A stretch of DNA of 18,002 nt from Verrucomicrobia bacterium 12-59-8 (GCA_002279765.1 NCCR01000146.1:1-18002); one strand, 5' to 3'; counted from the stretch's first letter, positions 6,770 to 14,961 are shown. Made by a program: numbers and translations. Notes: generated from the letters alone by a model not told the origin.

Positions 6770-7681
6770 ATGGCAAAAGCGGCACTCGGCAAAGGTCTCG
6801 GCGCACTCATTTCGGCATCCTCCTCGGTGTCGGGAGTGTCGCGTCTGCCTGCGCTCGCGCAGCCTGCTCCAGGTGACGTCGTGAACCGTGTCACGCTGGA
6901 CCAGATTGTCCCCAGCCCACTCCAGCCGCGCAAGGAATTCCAGTCCGAGATGCTCACCGAGCTCATGGAGTCCATCCGCGAGCACGGCATCATCCAGCCG
7001 CTGATCGTGCGCCGGGTGAACGGCAAGCTGGAACTGATTGCGGGTGAGCGCCGTTTCCGTGCCTCACGCGAGCTCGGCCTCAAGGAAGTTCCCGTCATCG
7101 TCCGCGAAGCCAGCGACAAGGACGTGCTGGAGATGGCTCTCATCGAAAACCTTCAGCGCGAAGGGTTGAACCCCATCGAGGAGGCGCAGGCCTACTCCCG
7201 CCTCGCGAAGGACTTCCACATGCGCCAGGAGGACATCGCTCAGCGTGTCGGCAAGAACCGCGCCACCGTGGCCAACACCATGCGCCTGCTGGAACTGCCG
7301 GTCAGCATCCGCGACATGCTGGTCGCGACTAAAATCTCCACCGGGCATGCCAAGGTGCTGCTCATGCTCAAGCAGCATGATGCGCAGGAACGTCTGGCGC
7401 AGCAGATCGTCGCCAAGAGCCTCACGGTTCGTGCGACGGAAAAGGCGATCGATGCCATCCTGCATCCGCCGCCGCCGCCCCAGCCGAAGCCCACGGAGAC
7501 TGATTTGATCCGTGCCATCGAGGCGGTGGAGCAAAAGCTCATTCAGCATCTGACGACCAATGTCAGCATTCATCATGCCGAGAAGAAAGGCCGCATTGAG
7601 ATCGACTACTACGGCGTAGAAGATTTGAACCGCATCCTCAGTGTGATCGGAGTCAAGGAAGAGGCCTTTGCGGAGGAATAA
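6770..7681 (+). CDS. parB: ParB/Spo0J family chromosome-partitioning protein
   Basis: A 303-residue CTP-dependent DNA clamp that loads at parS sites and helps segregate the chromosome. The N-terminus carries the typical GKGLGAL (7-13). The ParB/sulfiredoxin CTP-binding domain follows (about 40-130), with GERRFR (92-97) and ENLQR (126-130). The helix-turn-helix parS-binding domain is at about 150-180. A Pro-rich linker leads to a C-terminal dimerisation domain ending in IGVKEEAFAEE. The start at 6770 is fixed by the GKGLGAL motif; the frame is open back to 6566 but would overlap yicC. No parA is adjacent, whereas many bacteria have parA immediately upstream, and no good parS site was found in the window. 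No strong Shine-Dalgarno site. Confidence 0.95.
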   Translation: MAKAALGKGLGALISASSSVSGVSRLPALAQPAPGDVVNRVTLDQIVPSPLQPRKEFQSEMLTELMESIREHGIIQPLIVRRVNGKLELIAGERRFRASRELGLKEVPVIVREASDKDVLEMALIENLQREGLNPIEEAQAYSRLAKDFHMRQEDIAQRVGKNRATVANTMRLLELPVSIRDMLVATKISTGHAKVLLMLKQHDAQERLAQQIVAKSLTVRATEKAIDAILHPPPPPQPKPTETDLIRAIEAVEQKLIQHLTTNVSIHHAEKKGRIEIDYYGVEDLNRILSVIGVKEEAFAEE

Positions 7682-7697
7682 CGGGCGCTGTGCGCCA

Positions 7698-7725
7698 ATG
7701 ACGAAATTCGATGACGAATGACGAA
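7698..7725 (+). repeat. Three ATGACGAA direct repeats downstream of parB
   Basis: ATGACGAA occurs at 7698-7705, 7711-7718 and 7718-7725 (the last two share one base), in the gap between parB and the following lipoprotein gene. A 5-bp hairpin (GGCGC 7684-7688, GCGCC 7692-7696) lies just before, with no T-run. The role is unknown. It may be a fragment of a dispersed intergenic repeat. Confidence 0.6.
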
Positions 7726-7758
7726 ACAAGCATGCGTTACAGGCAGATGACAATCGTC

Positions 7759-8190
7759 ATGCGTCATGTGTCTTTCATCCTTTTAGCTCTCACGCTCCTG
7801 GGCTGCCAGCCCGAGGCTAAAGGCGATTCCGCCGACGTGCGCGAGTTCCTTTCCCACTACTTTTCCACTTGGTCGGCCAAGGACATGGGCGGTTACGGTG
7901 CTTGCTTTCACGAGCAGGCGCGCATCACCTTCGTTCATCAGGGCGAGCCGCAAAGCCAGGGGCTGACTGACTTTCTGCATGGTCAGAAACTTAGCCACGC
8001 CACCACCACCGTGCCGATGACCGAGGTGCCCACGGACATGAAAATTCTCAGCGACGACCGCACCGCCCAGGCCAGCGTGCGCTGGAAGCTCACTAAGGGG
8101 GCTGACATCACTCTCGGGACCGATTGTTTCACGCTCATCAAAACATCCACTGGCTGGAAGATCATGAGCCTCGTCTTCTACAACGACTGA
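7759..8190 (+). CDS. NTF2-like (SnoaL-type) lipoprotein
   Basis: A 143-residue protein with a signal peptide and lipobox (LTLLG before Cys16), so it should be cleaved by signal peptidase II and lipid-anchored. The remainder reads as an NTF2-like alpha+beta cone: an initial helix VREFLSHYFSTWSAKDMGGYGACFHEQARI, then alternating strands ending in FTLIKTSTGWKIMSLVF, the usual closing strands of SnoaL-like and DUF4440-like proteins. No catalytic residues can be assigned; such folds serve as enzymes or as ligand-binding proteins. The start at 7759 puts the signal peptide at the N-terminus; in-frame ATGs at 7747 and 7711 are possible, but the latter lies in a repeat. The gene is 12 bp upstream of the membrane spermidine-synthase-like gene and almost certainly co-transcribed with it. 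Confidence 0.85.
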   Translation: MRHVSFILLALTLLGCQPEAKGDSADVREFLSHYFSTWSAKDMGGYGACFHEQARITFVHQGEPQSQGLTDFLHGQKLSHATTTVPMTEVPTDMKILSDDRTAQASVRWKLTKGADITLGTDCFTLIKTSTGWKIMSLVFYND

Positions 8191-8202
8191 CCGCAAAAAC
8201 TC

Positions 8203-9765
8203 ATGTCCCGCACACCTTCCAAATCTCCCGCGCCTTCGGCAGAGAATGCAGCCGCCACACGCGGCACGCGCATCTTTCTGGGGCTTTCCTGCTTCCTCGC
8301 CGGAGCAGCCATGATGGTCATCGAAATCTGCGCCTACCGACTGCTGGCACCGTTCTTTGGCAACAGCGTTTATACATGGACGGCGCTGATCGGGGTCATT
8401 TTGATCGCGTTTAGTGCCGGTGGGTATCTCGGGGGGCATCTCGCAGACCGCAAGATGGCGCTTGATCTCATCGGTTGGCTGCTGGCAGGTTCGGCGGTTC
8501 TGACTTTTTTCATCCCGGCGCTGCATACGGTCTTTGCTGTCAGTTTGAGCGCTCATGGCCTCATTGCCGGGCCGGTGATGATTTCGTTGCTGCTGTTTGC
8601 GATTCCTGGCATCCTGCTCGGTGCCGTCTCACCGGCTGCGGTGCGCTTTTACAGCCTTACGCTCAAGGACACGCACGTCGGCGCGGCGGCGGGCACGATC
8701 AGCATGCTGGGTTCGCTCGGCAGTTTTGTCGGCACCTTCCTCTCCGGCTTTTTCCTGCTCTCCACATTCGGAGTGCGCAGCATTTTCTTCGGCACGGCTG
8801 CCTTGCTGCTGGTACTGGCCATTGCCGCATTCCTGCTCGCGAAAAACACCCTCAAGCAGCAGGCTCCGGTGATTTTGAGCGGCATCTTTGCCTTCGGCAT
8901 TAGCTGGATGACGGTGCCGAATCCCAAACCGGGTGTCATCTTTGAGCACGAGTCGTTTTATCATCACATCGAAGTCAGCGAACAGAGCGAGGGCGATGTC
9001 ATGCGCCGCGTGCTGCAGCTGGATTCGACCATGGAAGGCGGCATGGACGCAAACACCGGCGATCTGATCCTGCCGTATCAGCAATACTGGAAGCTCGCCC
9101 TGCTGCGCGAGCCAGCGAAGGTCAGCAGCGCCCTGTTCATTGGGGCCGGTGCATTCGGCATGCCGGAGAATGTGTCGCGCGATTTTCCTGAAGCCACAGT
9201 CGATGTCGTCGAGATTGACCCGCAGGTCATTGAAGTTGGGCGCAAGTTCTTCAAGCTCAACGAATACCCACATGTGAAGGCCCATGCGGGTGATGCACGC
9301 CGCTACCTTCTGCAAAACGTCGGCAAAAAATGGGACCTCATCTTTGGGGATGCCTACAACGGCATCCGCCAGATCCCGCCGCACCTTGCCACGCAGGAAT
9401 TTTATCAGCAGATCGCCGACCACCTCGAACCCAAGGGGGTTTTTATCATGAATCTGATCGCTGCCGTTACTGGCCCTAAGGCGGAGCTGACATCGGGCAT
9501 GCTCGCCACCGTGCGGAAAGCCTTTCCTTACGTGGAGGTCTTTGCCGTTGGGTATCGCCGCGATGACACGCAGAATGTCATCCTCATGGCTTCACGCGAT
9601 GAATTGAAGCCGCTCATTGTGGATCGCTATGCCAAGCAAGGGTCATGGGAGGAACTTCTGATCCGCACCCACGTCCCTGCAGGCACGGTTCCACGGTCCA
9701 ACTTCGTTTTTACGGACGATCACAATCCTGTGGATGCGATCATTGCCCGGGGATTGCTGGAATAG
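8203..9765 (+). CDS. Membrane-fused spermidine synthase-like protein
   Basis: A 520-residue two-part protein. Residues about 22-238 hold roughly seven hydrophobic helices of the MFS-like type found in fused MFS/spermidine synthase proteins. Residues about 245-520 are a class I SAM/decarboxylated-SAM-binding domain of the spermidine synthase fold: ALFIGAGAFGMP (310-321, glycine-rich nucleotide loop), VDVVEIDPQVIEVGRKFF (333-350, acidic Glu/Asp contacts), GDARRYL (363-369) and WDLIFGDAYNG (377-387, with Asp383 at the position of the catalytic Asp). The first 20 residues are Ser/Ala/Pro-rich. Whether it makes polyamine or transfers another aminopropyl or methyl group is unknown; fused members are often annotated as polyamine synthases without biochemical proof. 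It is translated 12 bp after the NTF2-like lipoprotein and is convergent with the S41 peptidase gene. Confidence 0.92.
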   Translation: MSRTPSKSPAPSAENAAATRGTRIFLGLSCFLAGAAMMVIEICAYRLLAPFFGNSVYTWTALIGVILIAFSAGGYLGGHLADRKMALDLIGWLLAGSAVLTFFIPALHTVFAVSLSAHGLIAGPVMISLLLFAIPGILLGAVSPAAVRFYSLTLKDTHVGAAAGTISMLGSLGSFVGTFLSGFFLLSTFGVRSIFFGTAALLLVLAIAAFLLAKNTLKQQAPVILSGIFAFGISWMTVPNPKPGVIFEHESFYHHIEVSEQSEGDVMRRVLQLDSTMEGGMDANTGDLILPYQQYWKLALLREPAKVSSALFIGAGAFGMPENVSRDFPEATVDVVEIDPQVIEVGRKFFKLNEYPHVKAHAGDARRYLLQNVGKKWDLIFGDAYNGIRQIPPHLATQEFYQQIADHLEPKGVFIMNLIAAVTGPKAELTSGMLATVRKAFPYVEVFAVGYRRDDTQNVILMASRDELKPLIVDRYAKQGSWEELLIRTHVPAGTVPRSNFVFTDDHNPVDAIIARGLLE

Positions 9766-9799
9766 GTGTGGGGGTCGGCCACGAAGCGAAGAGTCGCTC

Positions 9800-11218
9800 T
9801 TACCGGGTTTCCAACGGCTTCGCTGCGGGCGCAAGAGATGGGGCGACAAAGGCATCGAAGACCAGCACGCCTTTGAGCGAGTCCACCGCGCGTTCGAGCT
9901 GTTTGTCGCCGAGATTGGCCAGCTCCAGTGCCGCTGCCTCACCGGTGCCGTGTGACGCACGCCATTTGGCGATGCGCAGCTCCTCTTCGGAAGTCAGGGC
10001 GGAGACGATGTTGGGCTCGACTCCGGCTTCGTGGATCGTGCGATGGCTTGGCGTGTAGTACTTCGCAGTGGTCAGGCGCATCGCGGCACCGTTTTTCATG
10101 GGCAGGATGGTCTGCACGCTGCCTTTGCCGAAGCTCGTCGTGCCCACGACAATCGCGCGCTTTAGATCCTGCAGCGCACCCGCCGTCAGTTCGGAGGCAC
10201 TGGCGCTGCCCTGATTGATCAGCACGGCGATGGGATACTTGCGCGGCTCCCTGCCGTTGCGAGATGGGGTGCGGAAAGGCGGAGGATTTTGCGAGGCCAC
10301 ACGCCCCTCTGTGGTCACTACCACGGTGCCTTCCGGCAGGAACTCTCCGCACACTGCCACAGCGCTGTCCACTAGGCCACCTGGGTTGTTACGCAGATCG
10401 AGCACAAAAGCCTGCATGCCTTCCTTTTCGAGTTCATCCAGAGCCCGGCTCAGTTCGCGGGCCGTGGGCTGGTTGTACTGGGAGATGCGCGCGTAGCCGA
10501 TCTTGTAATCCCCCGCCATTTTGGCGGCCAGCAGCATTGGGTCATGCACAGAGGTCTCGGCCAGCGTTTCGTGCTTCACCTTGAACTCCAAAAACTGCTT
10601 CGTCCCGGGCCGGCGCACCGTGAGGCGCACTTCTTCACCGGCCTTGCCTTTGAGCAGTTGCATCGCCTCCGCGATGCCCACGGAATCGGTCAGCACCTCG
10701 TTGATGCGCACCAGTTGATCGCCCGAAAGCATGCCCGCTGCAGAGGCCGGACCGTCTTCCCGCACCGTGATGATGGTCAGGATGTTCTGGCGCAGGGCGA
10801 TGGTGATGCCGATGCCTTCGGACGTGTCGCTCTGCTCACGCTGCATGTCTTCAAAGAGCGACTTGCCCATGTACTCGCAGTGGGGGTCCAGGCGGTGCAG
10901 CATGCCTTCCAGTGCTCCCTCCACCAGCTCTGCATAGGTGATCTTCGAGTCATCCACGTAGTTTTGCCGCACCATCTCCATTGCCCGCGTCAGCATCTCC
11001 ATCTGCACGTAGGCGTCTTCAGGCGGTGGCTTCACAGGAGGGGATGCCGGCACTTTCGTGTCGGTCTTGTCGGCAGGCTTCGCCTCTGCCGGCTTCACCG
11101 TCGCTTTGGGGGACGGAGTCGTCGCTGGTGCCGTTGGGCTCGGGGCAGGGGACGGCGGTGCCGCGTGAAGGCTCACGCTGACGGCCAGAAGTGATAGAAG
11201 TGCGGGGGCGCAACGCAT
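9800..11218 (-). CDS. S41 family C-terminal processing peptidase (CtpA-like)
   Basis: A 472-residue exported serine protease of the Tsp/CtpA family, which trims the C-termini of periplasmic proteins. Signal peptide about 1-19, then a Pro/Ala/Lys-rich linker (20-66), a helical part leading to LDPHCEYM (110-117), a PDZ domain (about 130-215) and the S41 catalytic domain. The Ser-Lys dyad is visible as Ser340 in NQGSASASE (335-343) and Lys365 in SFGKG (362-366), exactly 25 residues apart as in plant D1 processing protease. The family LDLRNNPGG motif is at 273-281. The start at 11218 is supported by an AGGA 7 bases upstream and by the signal peptide; the frame is open back to 11278. It lies 56 bp downstream of the PVC dehydrogenase gene on the same strand and may be co-transcribed with it. 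Confidence 0.94.
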   Translation of the reverse strand: MRCAPALLSLLAVSVSLHAAPPSPAPSPTAPATTPSPKATVKPAEAKPADKTDTKVPASPPVKPPPEDAYVQMEMLTRAMEMVRQNYVDDSKITYAELVEGALEGMLHRLDPHCEYMGKSLFEDMQREQSDTSEGIGITIALRQNILTIITVREDGPASAAGMLSGDQLVRINEVLTDSVGIAEAMQLLKGKAGEEVRLTVRRPGTKQFLEFKVKHETLAETSVHDPMLLAAKMAGDYKIGYARISQYNQPTARELSRALDELEKEGMQAFVLDLRNNPGGLVDSAVAVCGEFLPEGTVVVTTEGRVASQNPPPFRTPSRNGREPRKYPIAVLINQGSASASELTAGALQDLKRAIVVGTTSFGKGSVQTILPMKNGAAMRLTTAKYYTPSHRTIHEAGVEPNIVSALTSEEELRIAKWRASHGTGEAAALELANLGDKQLERAVDSLKGVLVFDAFVAPSLAPAAKPLETR

Positions 11219-11274
11219 GGTGGCATCCTGCATGATTTCATGCGCTTGCGACAGGAGAAATTCCCAGCGTTGGC

Positions 11275-14200
11275 TCACTCCAGCGCGATCCCCGCCCAGT
11301 ACGCGAACTCCATGCTCCAGCCGTTGGCGTGGGCTTCGAGGCGCAAGGTGACTTCCTGGCCGGCAAACTTTGCCAGATCAACCTCCACGCTCTTCCAGCG
11401 TGGTTTTTCATGGTCCACGGGCATCTCCTTGACCACCTGACCGTTGACCACCGCTTTGACGACCCAGTCGCCACGGTCATCGGCGGCCACTGTGGCTGTG
11501 AGCTTGGTTTTCCCGGCTTCGACCTTGAGTTTTCGCTCGAAACTGGCGGGCGTTTTCTTGTCGGGGAAGGGGTGCATGAGCAGCACGTTTTTTCGGCCGT
11601 AATACTCGGCGAGTTTGACCGGTGTACGTTCAAAGTCGGGGGCGCTAACTTTCCACTCGGGATTCCACAGGCTGACACTTTCCCAGTCGATGGCGCGCGA
11701 GCTGGGGCCTTTGGGTTTGGCGGGGGCGGTGTCTTCGACGCCTTTGATGAGCAGGTCTTTTTTCTCCTTCGTGAGAGGGCCTTCTTCCGGTGGGGCGAGC
11801 ACGTACCAGATGAGATCGCGGAAGGCGGTGTCAGGCAGGTTGCCGAAGCCCATGGGCATGAGGCTCTGCTTGGTATTGGTGATGGTGGCGACCTGATCAC
11901 GCGGGACGATCTGAGCGGCACCGCCAGCACCGAGGAGTTTGACGTGACTCGGCGTGTCTTCGACAACACGTCCGGCCAGCGTGCGGCCGTCCTTGGTGCT
12001 CACGGTGAAGTTTTCGTAGCCGTTGCCGATGATCTGGTTGGGATCGATGACGTTGGCGAGGATGGCGTCGAGATTGCTGCGGCCGCTGCCGATGAGGTCT
12101 GGGCCGACTTTTTGGCCGCCTCCGTGGAACTCGTGGCAGACCATGCAGGTGCCGGTGAAGAGGAGTTTGCCGTTGGCGAGATCGGGTTCGCCGGTGAGAG
12201 CGGCTTGTTTCTTCTGGGCGATGAGGGACTTCACGTCGTCGGAGGAGTCTTTCCAGGCACCGAGGACTTTGAAGGCTTGATCGCGGATGGCTTTGTCTTT
12301 GCTGGTGGCGAGGGCGCGGCGGACTGGGGCGGGGAAACCGGTGGGGCTGACCTTGCCTTCGGCGATGGCGGTGAGCATCGCCTGCGTCCAAGGGGCGCGG
12401 GTGCTGAGGGCTTCGATGGCGGCGTTGTAGAGAAGGCCTCTGGACTGCGGGCCGGACTGCAAGCCGGAGGCTTGCGCTACGGTCAGCAGCGGGGCGATGA
12501 AGTCGTCGCCGCCGAGGTCTGCGGCGGCGCGGATGGCGGCGACGGCGAGTGATGTGGAGGTTTGGGGTGTGAGGAGGGGTTTGATGCCTTCCTTCACGGA
12601 GTCGGTCTTCACTTTGCGCAGTGATTGGAGGATGGCGATGCGCTCTTTTTCGGGCTTCGAGGTGTCGTGCAGGGTGACGATCATTTCCTTCACGGCTGCG
12701 TCATCGCCCCAGAGGACGGCGAGGGTTTGGCCGTGCTTGCGGATGTCGGCGTTTGAATGCGTGCGCCATTTGGTGAGAGTGGCGGAGACATTTTTGGTCG
12801 GCTTGATCACGCCGTTTTCCTGGCCTTTGACAAGGCCATCGTTCAGCAGCGCACCGGAGGCGTCGCACAGGCGGCGCATGGCCTTGTGAGAGAGGATGTG
12901 GGAGAGGGGTTGGGTTGAGGGTGCAACTTCAAGAAGTCGATCGAGAGCATGTTGACCATTAGTGGCCAGTTCGGGTTCGAAGACCTGCCAGATCATGAAA
13001 GCCAGCACTGAATCTGCATCCTTCGAGGCTTTCACAGTCTTCATCCATATTGTGGAAATGGAGCTTGGCGTCTTGAAATTTGCGACCCCGGGCTTGGTTA
13101 AAAAGCGGGTGCTTTCCAAGCGCAACTTTGCCATCAAAGTCAGCCTTACAAGCGGGTCAGGATCTTGCGCCAATACCAATGGGGTGGTTATATCTTCGCT
13201 GCTCGATTGCCTTGCAGCGATGATTCGATGTTGTGAATCCGGGGAGGCTGCCAGACGGCTCACAAGAGGTTCAGTCAACATTCCGTAGGATTTGAGCAAC
13301 AGCGATGCATCGTTGCTGGTGGATGGCGAAGGCAGTTTGGCTAAAAGTTTTTGAAGCAACGAGCCAGCACTCTCGGAGCGGTTTCTTTCAAACAACATCC
13401 TCCGCGCCATCCGCTGCATCCAATTATTCGGGTGTTCCAGGGACTTCACAAGATCGGGGGGGGCGAGTTTTTTGAGGTTGAGGTCGGTGTGGTCGCGGGT
13501 GGCGTTGGATTTAGAGTTAGTGGTGACGACACGCCAGATGCGGCCGCGTTCGCGGTCCACGCCTTCGGGGTTGGCTTTGGCGTTTTGGTAGCAGGGGTAC
13601 TTGTCGCACCAGTCCATGATCCAGAGGAAGCCGTCGGGGCCGGTCTGGGTGCTGACGGGGCGGAACCAGCCGTTGTTGGCGCGGAGGAAGTCGCGGCGGG
13701 GCTCGCATTTGAAGGTGGCACCGACGGGGGTGAGCACTTCTTCGTGGATGGCGTTGTCGTGGATGTTGCCGATGAAGGCGTGGCCGTGGGTGTCGGCGGG
13801 GTAGCGGCCGCCTTGATAAATCTGGATGCCTGCGTAGGCGGCGCGGAAGTGCTTGTGCTTCACGATGCTGGGCAGCAGCTCATACGAGTATGGATTCTCC
13901 GGCGCTCCGCCCTGACGCACGTAGATGCCGCCGGGGGCCATGTGGAAGAAGTGGTCAATGACGCAGGCGCTGACGAAGAAGTTGCCCGCTGCATCGTAAT
14001 CGCAGCCCCAGGGATTGCTGGTGCCGTCGGCGAAGACTTCGAATTCCCACGCGCCTTCTTTTTCGCGACTCGTGGGGCGGGCACGACCGATGCCGGCATC
14101 AAACTTGAAGCCTTCTTTTTCGGGCTGGCCGGGGCGGCGGACCTTGCTGTTGGTGAAGACGCCGTGGGTCATGTAGAGCCAGCCGTCGGGGCCCCAGGTG

Positions 14201-14790
14201 AAGCTGTTGACGAGTTCGTGGGTGTCCTCGCGGCCGAAGCCGGTGAGGATGACGCGCCAGGCGTCGGGTTTGTCGTCGCCGTCGTCATCGCGGAAGTGGA
14301 GGAGGTGGGGCTGCTGGCCGACGTAGATGCCGCCATCGCCGCAGATGATGGCGCTGGCGAGGTTCAGGCCTTCAACGAAGACTGTGCGCTTGTCGGCCTC
14401 GCCGTCGTTGTTGGTGTCTTCGAGGATGATGACTCGGTCACGGGGGATTTTGTCGCCGAGCTTAGGCATTGTGTGGTACTTGTCGTCCTTGGCTTCGCCG
14501 CCAAAGGGGCGCTGGTCTTCGGGGAGTGGCGTGCCTTCCGGGTATTCGTAGGCTTCCACGATCCACAGGCGGCCGCGATGGTCCCAGGTCATGGCGACGG
14601 GATTTTGTACCATGGGCTCATGCGCGAAGCAGCGGACTTCGTAGCCTTCTGGCACGGACATCTTGGCGCGGGCTTCTTCGGGAGTGGGGCAGACGGAAGT
14701 GGCGGCGGCGCGCTCGCCTTCGAGTTCCTTGCCTGCGGCGAGGAGGTTGATGGTGAGAAGGCAGAGAGAGAGGGAAAGCAGCGGGCGCAT
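11275..14790 (-). CDS. PVC-type membrane-bound dehydrogenase with cytochrome c (CxxCH) module
   Basis: An 1171-residue exported protein. Signal peptide about 1-19. Residues about 45-440 form the PVC-type dehydrogenase domain, a beta-propeller related to soluble sugar dehydrogenases, with acidic calcium-type loops at DTNNDGEAD (125-133) and DDDGDDKPD (168-176). Residues about 450-850 are helical, HEAT-like and variable. The cytochrome c module follows: CMVCH (882-886) binds heme covalently and Met978 or Met980 in SLMPMGF is the likely axial ligand. A roughly 130-residue beta-rich C-terminal domain, carbohydrate-binding-like in appearance, closes the protein. The combination is known from Planctomycetes and Verrucomicrobia; substrate is unknown, with sugar or alcohol oxidation feeding electrons to the heme a reasonable inference. 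Codons 770-785 contain a palindromic repeat. The stretch of about 12960-13380 is clearly less GC-rich than the flanks. Start ATG at 14790 begins the signal peptide. Confidence 0.93.
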   Translation of the reverse strand: MRPLLSLSLCLLTINLLAAGKELEGERAAATSVCPTPEEARAKMSVPEGYEVRCFAHEPMVQNPVAMTWDHRGRLWIVEAYEYPEGTPLPEDQRPFGGEAKDDKYHTMPKLGDKIPRDRVIILEDTNNDGEADKRTVFVEGLNLASAIICGDGGIYVGQQPHLLHFRDDDGDDKPDAWRVILTGFGREDTHELVNSFTWGPDGWLYMTHGVFTNSKVRRPGQPEKEGFKFDAGIGRARPTSREKEGAWEFEVFADGTSNPWGCDYDAAGNFFVSACVIDHFFHMAPGGIYVRQGGAPENPYSYELLPSIVKHKHFRAAYAGIQIYQGGRYPADTHGHAFIGNIHDNAIHEEVLTPVGATFKCEPRRDFLRANNGWFRPVSTQTGPDGFLWIMDWCDKYPCYQNAKANPEGVDRERGRIWRVVTTNSKSNATRDHTDLNLKKLAPPDLVKSLEHPNNWMQRMARRMLFERNRSESAGSLLQKLLAKLPSPSTSNDASLLLKSYGMLTEPLVSRLAASPDSQHRIIAARQSSSEDITTPLVLAQDPDPLVRLTLMAKLRLESTRFLTKPGVANFKTPSSISTIWMKTVKASKDADSVLAFMIWQVFEPELATNGQHALDRLLEVAPSTQPLSHILSHKAMRRLCDASGALLNDGLVKGQENGVIKPTKNVSATLTKWRTHSNADIRKHGQTLAVLWGDDAAVKEMIVTLHDTSKPEKERIAILQSLRKVKTDSVKEGIKPLLTPQTSTSLAVAAIRAAADLGGDDFIAPLLTVAQASGLQSGPQSRGLLYNAAIEALSTRAPWTQAMLTAIAEGKVSPTGFPAPVRRALATSKDKAIRDQAFKVLGAWKDSSDDVKSLIAQKKQAALTGEPDLANGKLLFTGTCMVCHEFHGGGQKVGPDLIGSGRSNLDAILANVIDPNQIIGNGYENFTVSTKDGRTLAGRVVEDTPSHVKLLGAGGAAQIVPRDQVATITNTKQSLMPMGFGNLPDTAFRDLIWYVLAPPEEGPLTKEKKDLLIKGVEDTAPAKPKGPSSRAIDWESVSLWNPEWKVSAPDFERTPVKLAEYYGRKNVLLMHPFPDKKTPASFERKLKVEAGKTKLTATVAADDRGDWVVKAVVNGQVVKEMPVDHEKPRWKSVEVDLAKFAGQEVTLRLEAHANGWSMEFAYWAGIALE
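12442..12475. repeat. REP-like palindromic element inside the PVC dehydrogenase gene
   Basis: GCAAGCC (12459-12465) and GGCTTGC (12469-12475) form a 7-bp stem with a 3-base loop. Next to it GGACTGC occurs twice (12442-12448 and 12454-12460) in direct orientation. The element is translated in frame as QASGLQSGPQSRGL in the HEAT-like region (about residues 771-784). This mix of hairpin and short direct repeat is what a dispersed palindromic repeat looks like, but copy number elsewhere in the genome cannot be seen from here. Confidence 0.55.
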
Positions 14791-14801
14791 GGTTGGGATT
14801 G

Positions 14802-14831
14802 GTTGTACCAGTAATAACGTCTCAGCAGCAA
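14802..14831 (-). promoter_or_regulatory. Possible promoter of the PVC dehydrogenase gene
   Basis: Reading the minus strand, TTGCTG (14831-14826) and TACAAC (14807-14802) are spaced by 18 bp and resemble sigma-70 -35 and -10 boxes, 4 of 6 matches in the latter. They end 11 bp before the ATG at 14790. GTTGTAC (plus strand) occurs both here (14802-14808) and at 14836-14842, which could be a regulator's repeated half-site. The match is weak. Confidence 0.25.
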
Positions 14832-14922
14832 GAACGTTGTACGGACACGATTTGGGCTAAATCGGACGCTGGGTGGTTGTGGAATCCATTTGATGGAGAA
14901 CAGATTTGATCTGTCGAAATCC

Positions 14923-14954
14923 ATCCTGTTAATCCACGAGAATCTTGTTATTCC
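14923..14954 (+). repeat. Degenerate direct repeat in the leader of the dehydratase gene
   Basis: ATCCTGTTAATCC (14923-14935) and ATCTTGTTATTCC (14942-14954) match at 11 of 13 positions, 19 bases apart start to start, directly before the ATG at 14962. The stretch is markedly more AT-rich than its surroundings. It could be a piece of a dispersed intergenic repeat or a leader element; function is unknown. Confidence 0.5.
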
Positions 14955-14961
14955 TCTCTCA

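Noticed and set aside
8125..8140. parS-like sequence near parB (TGTTTCACG then a poor right half)
   Set aside because: Only about 12 of 16 positions match the TGTTTCACGTGAAACA consensus, all in one half, and it lies inside a coding region.
9789..9801. AAGAG/CTCTT hairpin between the convergent synthase-like and S41 peptidase genes
   Set aside because: A 5-bp stem overlapping a stop codon, without a T-tract, is too weak to call a terminator.
11329..12552. 407-codon plus-strand open frame opposite the PVC dehydrogenase gene
   Set aside because: It mirrors the cytochrome-bearing 3' half of the real gene, whose CxxCH and family motifs are on the minus strand. The product has no recognisable motif.
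13351..14814. 487-codon plus-strand open frame opposite the 5' half of the PVC dehydrogenase gene
   Set aside because: Same antisense GC effect; the composition is Val/Gly/Ala-rich and it covers the signal peptide and dehydrogenase domain of the real gene.
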